Source of the DNA: Frondihabitans sp.
GTDB taxonomy: Bacteria; Actinomycetota; Actinomycetes; Actinomycetales; Microbacteriaceae
Direction of reading: 5' to 3'
NCBI GenBank assembly: GCA_025464735.1
Contig: JAODMX010000060.1
Coordinates: 1 to 8,312 of the forward strand
Length of the DNA stretch: 8,312 nt
Shown: in pieces, positions 6,259-8,312 of the stretch
Layout: each line of letters starts with the position of its first letter
Position numbering within the stretch: the first letter of the stretch is position 1
Translations under genes and position numbers: made by a program
Notes under the pieces: model-generated
The model's database searches: none
What the model was told of the DNA's origin: nothing
The model's input: only the letters and a program-made list of their open reading frames with translations

Positions 6259-7022
6259 TGAAACAGGGGGAATTGGCGTTCACGGACGTCGGCGCTGGCC
6301 CACCGCTCGTCCTCCTGATGGGACTTGGCGCACCCGGGAGCGCCTGGGCACCGCACAGCGATGTGTTGCAGCAGTCGTTCCGGTGTCTGATCTTCGACAA
6401 TCCGGGTACGGGATCATCCGCGCTCGGAGAGGGAGCCCTGACGACTCAGAGCATGGCGCGCGCCGTGCTCTCGTCTCTTACGCAACTGGGCATCGACCGG
6501 TTCAGTGTCGCCGGCATCTCGATGGGCGCCTGCATCGCCCAGGAACTGGCCTTGACCGCGCCCTCCCTGGTCGACAGGCTCCTGCTGGTCGCGCCGTGGG
6601 CGCAGTGCGACGCCTCGACGGGCAACATCCTCGACCTGCTGCACGGCGTCCGTCGGGAGGCGTCCGACGCCACGTTCACCGCGCTCCTGCAGAACCTGGT
6701 GTGGACACCCCAGTGGTTCAACGAGCACCGCGACGAGTTGCTCACCGCGCAGCACCTGCCTGTTCACGCGTCGCCCGCGACGATCAGGCAACAGGTGTCC
6801 GCGTGCCGCAGCCACGATGCGCTTGACCGTCTCCGTGCCATCGATCGGCCCGTCCTCGTGACTGTCGGTAGCGACGATCGGTTCATCAGACCCGAACTCT
6901 CCGAGGCCGTAGCAGCGTCGATCCCCGACGCCCGCCTGGAACGCTTCGACGGTCTTGGCCACGTCCACCATTGGGAAGACCTCGACCGCTTCAACCGTCT
7001 CGCGAAGGAGTGGTTCGCGTGA
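6258..7022 (+). CDS. Alpha/beta hydrolase
   Basis: Single-domain alpha/beta-hydrolase-fold protein of 254 aa, without a signal peptide. The early strand PLVLLMGLGAPGSAW carries the oxyanion loop. The nucleophile elbow is AGISMG with Ser88, the acid is Asp206/Asp207 in VGSDDRFI, and the catalytic base is His235 in FDGLGHVHHWE, so the Ser-Asp-His triad is complete. FDNPGTGSS (46-54) is the conserved loop after strand 4. The ATG at 6258-6260 shares one base with the preceding stop (TGATG). An in-frame ATG at 6228 would add ten residues inside the ThuA-like gene and is disfavoured, because family homology begins at the later Met. In a sugar operon it could be a lactonase, esterase or C-C hydrolase, but the family is too broad to choose. 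Confidence 0.9.
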   Translation: MKQGELAFTDVGAGPPLVLLMGLGAPGSAWAPHSDVLQQSFRCLIFDNPGTGSSALGEGALTTQSMARAVLSSLTQLGIDRFSVAGISMGACIAQELALTAPSLVDRLLLVAPWAQCDASTGNILDLLHGVRREASDATFTALLQNLVWTPQWFNEHRDELLTAQHLPVHASPATIRQQVSACRSHDALDRLRAIDRPVLVTVGSDDRFIRPELSEAVAASIPDARLERFDGLGHVHHWEDLDRFNRLAKEWFA

Positions 7023-7828
7023 AGTTCGCCTGTCAGACCTATAGCTGGCAAATGAGCCTGCAGAAATACCGCGGTCGGCTCACCCACATGGCAGACGTCG
7101 CATCGCAAGCTGGGTTCCGGGGGTTCGAAGCGGAAACGATCCTCCTGCCCAAGAACTGGTCAGGAAGCAGTCTCCGTCGGGCCCTCGACACCGCCGAGCT
7201 CGAACTCGCGGCCCTGTGCCTCGTCGGCTCGTGGGCTCACCACGGCGAAACAGCGGAGGAACGCGACCACTCCGACCGCGTGATGGATGCCCTGGCGGAG
7301 TTCCCCGACGCCATCATCAACCTGGTGATCCTTCCCGGAACCAACCGAGACCACCTCCGCGAGCGCCAGTCGGCCGCCCTCTCCTGCATGAGCGACATCG
7401 CCCGGCGTGCCGATGACCGCGGGATCACCGTGTCGTTCCACCCGAATTCGCCACCCGGATCCCTCTTCCGAATTCGCCCGGACTACGACCTGCTGCTCGA
7501 CGAATTGGATCCTCTCATCGGCTGGACACCCGACAGCGGCCATCTCGCCGCCGGGGGCATGGATCCGATCCTCACCCTTCGAGAATGGGGCGACCGAATC
7601 CGCTACGTCCACATCAAAGACCGAGACAGCGGCGGCAACTGGGCACCGACCGGTACCGGTGTCATCGACATCCCTGGGATCATCGACACGCTCAAGGGTC
7701 TCGGCTACGACGGCTGGATCACCTTCGAGGACGAGTCGCCGCTCGCCGAACAAGACCCCGACAACGCCGTCCGGTTGACCGGCCGATACATTCAAGAGCG
7801 CTTGCAAGAGGAAGGTGTCCCCCGATGA
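7019..7828 (+). CDS. Sugar phosphate isomerase/epimerase-type TIM-barrel protein, IolE/inosose dehydratase-like, second of three
   Basis: Cytoplasmic TIM-barrel protein of 269 aa. The start is GTG at 7019, overlapping the hydrolase stop as GTGA, with AAGGAG at 7005-7010, 8 nt upstream; strand 1 follows immediately (KFACQTYSW). Family landmarks are FRGFEAE (33-39), VSFHPN (138-143, strand 5), GWTPDSGHLAAGG (168-180, strand 6, Asp172 and His175), RYVHIKDRD (195-203, strand 7, His198) and GWITFEDE (232-239, strand 8, Glu237/Glu239). Strand 5 carries His141 rather than the Glu of 3-epimerases, and the GTGVIDIPG segment (212-220) is like that of IolE-type dehydratases and hydroxypyruvate-isomerase relatives. 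A dehydration or isomerisation of a keto-polyol or keto-sugar is the best guess. It overlaps the next gene by ATGA. Confidence 0.88.
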   Translation: MKFACQTYSWQMSLQKYRGRLTHMADVASQAGFRGFEAETILLPKNWSGSSLRRALDTAELELAALCLVGSWAHHGETAEERDHSDRVMDALAEFPDAIINLVILPGTNRDHLRERQSAALSCMSDIARRADDRGITVSFHPNSPPGSLFRIRPDYDLLLDELDPLIGWTPDSGHLAAGGMDPILTLREWGDRIRYVHIKDRDSGGNWAPTGTGVIDIPGIIDTLKGLGYDGWITFEDESPLAEQDPDNAVRLTGRYIQERLQEEGVPR

Positions 7829-8312
7829 CCACTGACATCGCGACCGCGCAGGAGGGCGCACCCACCCTGCTCCTCGGCGTCAACACCTTCGTGTGGCAGT
7901 CACCACTCACCACCAGAAACCTCGTTCCCACCCTCGAGAACATCGCAGCCCTCGGTTACGAAGCGGTCGAGCTCGCGCTCGAGAATCTCGACGACTGGGA
8001 CGCAGATCTGGCTGCCGACACGCTCCATCGGCTCGGTCTGGCGTCGGTGGTCGGTGGCGTCTTCGGCCCCGGCCGCGAGCTGACGGTGGCGTCGCACGAC
8101 GTCATCGAGAACACGAAAGCGTACGTTCGGGGCGCCATCGATCTTGCCGTCCGACAGGGCTCGCCGATGGTGATCGGCCCGCTGTACACCTCCGTGGGCA
8201 GAACGTGGCGGATGGACGCTGACGAACGCCGACGTGCCGTTCTAGACCTCCGCTCGTCTCTCGACGAGCTCGGCGACTACGCCGGCGCGAACGGGGTCAG
8301 GCTCGCAATCGA
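7825..8312 (+). CDS. Sugar epimerase, D-tagatose/D-psicose 3-epimerase-like, N-terminal part (cut by right edge), third of three
   Basis: A frame opens with ATG 7825, overlapping the previous stop (ATGA), and continues without a stop to the window end: 162 complete codons, probably just over half of a roughly 280-300 aa protein. GAGGAAGG about 8 nt upstream is a good ribosome-binding site. About 15 polar residues lead into strand 1 (LLLGVNTFVWQSPL). YEAVELALEN (45-54) marks strand 2, and VIGPLYTSVGR (116-126) followed by DADERR matches the characteristic segment of D-tagatose/D-psicose 3-epimerases. The final residues VRLAI followed by the partial codon GA agree with the catalytic Glu of strand 5 lying exactly at the edge. 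It would interconvert a keto-sugar at C3 if the rest of the site is present, which cannot be seen here. Confidence 0.83.
   Translation, partial: MTTDIATAQEGAPTLLLGVNTFVWQSPLTTRNLVPTLENIAALGYEAVELALENLDDWDADLAADTLHRLGLASVVGGVFGPGRELTVASHDVIENTKAYVRGAIDLAVRQGSPMVIGPLYTSVGRTWRMDADERRRAVLDLRSSLDELGDYAGANGVRLAI

Noticed and set aside
7893..8222. Plus-strand frame of 109 codons near the right edge
   Set aside because: Arg/His-rich shadow overlapping the well-supported epimerase-like gene that starts at 7825.

Overview
This window looks like high-GC actinobacterial chromosomal DNA. GC is roughly 63-65% by eye, third codon positions are G/C-rich, long spurious antisense frames are common, and a GTG start is used once. 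A Rhodococcus-like or related soil actinomycete would fit, but nothing here fixes the genus. There are no RNA genes, mobile elements or CRISPR repeats. It reads as one intact carbohydrate uptake and catabolism locus built around a single divergent regulatory region at about 3356-3569.

The leftward half (minus strand) is an uptake operon. It runs from a PAS-AraC transcription regulator (3355 to 2510), through a lipoprotein sugar-binding protein (2513 to 1170) and a MalF/UgpA-type permease (1080 to 118), to a start codon at 104 whose frame runs off the left edge, probably the second (MalG-type) permease. The regulator and binding-protein genes overlap by 4 nt. A strong stem-loop (1113-1147) lies between the binding-protein and permease genes. 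No ABC ATPase is seen.

The rightward half (plus strand) is a tightly packed six-gene catabolic operon. It encodes a TIM-barrel sugar isomerase/epimerase-type protein (3570-4541), a zinc-dependent medium-chain dehydrogenase (4538-5557), a ThuA-like protein (5554-6258), an alpha/beta hydrolase (6258-7022), a second TIM-barrel protein resembling IolE/inosose dehydratases (7019-7828), and the N-terminal half of a third TIM-barrel protein resembling D-tagatose/D-psicose 3-epimerases (from 7825, cut by the right edge). All five junctions overlap by 1 or 4 nt, so the enzymes are probably made together.

Taken together, the regulator probably senses a sugar-like inducer and acts at a pair of 21-bp-spaced direct repeats in the divergent region. 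The transporter would import an oligosaccharide, glycoside or polyol, and the enzymes would oxidise, epimerise/dehydrate and hydrolyse it. Three different AP-endonuclease-2-type barrels beside a dehydrogenase and a ThuA protein recall non-hydrolytic, oxidation-first sugar pathways (keto-glycoside, levoglucosan or inositol types). The exact combination with an MDR dehydrogenase and an alpha/beta hydrolase is not one I can name. The substrate is unknown.
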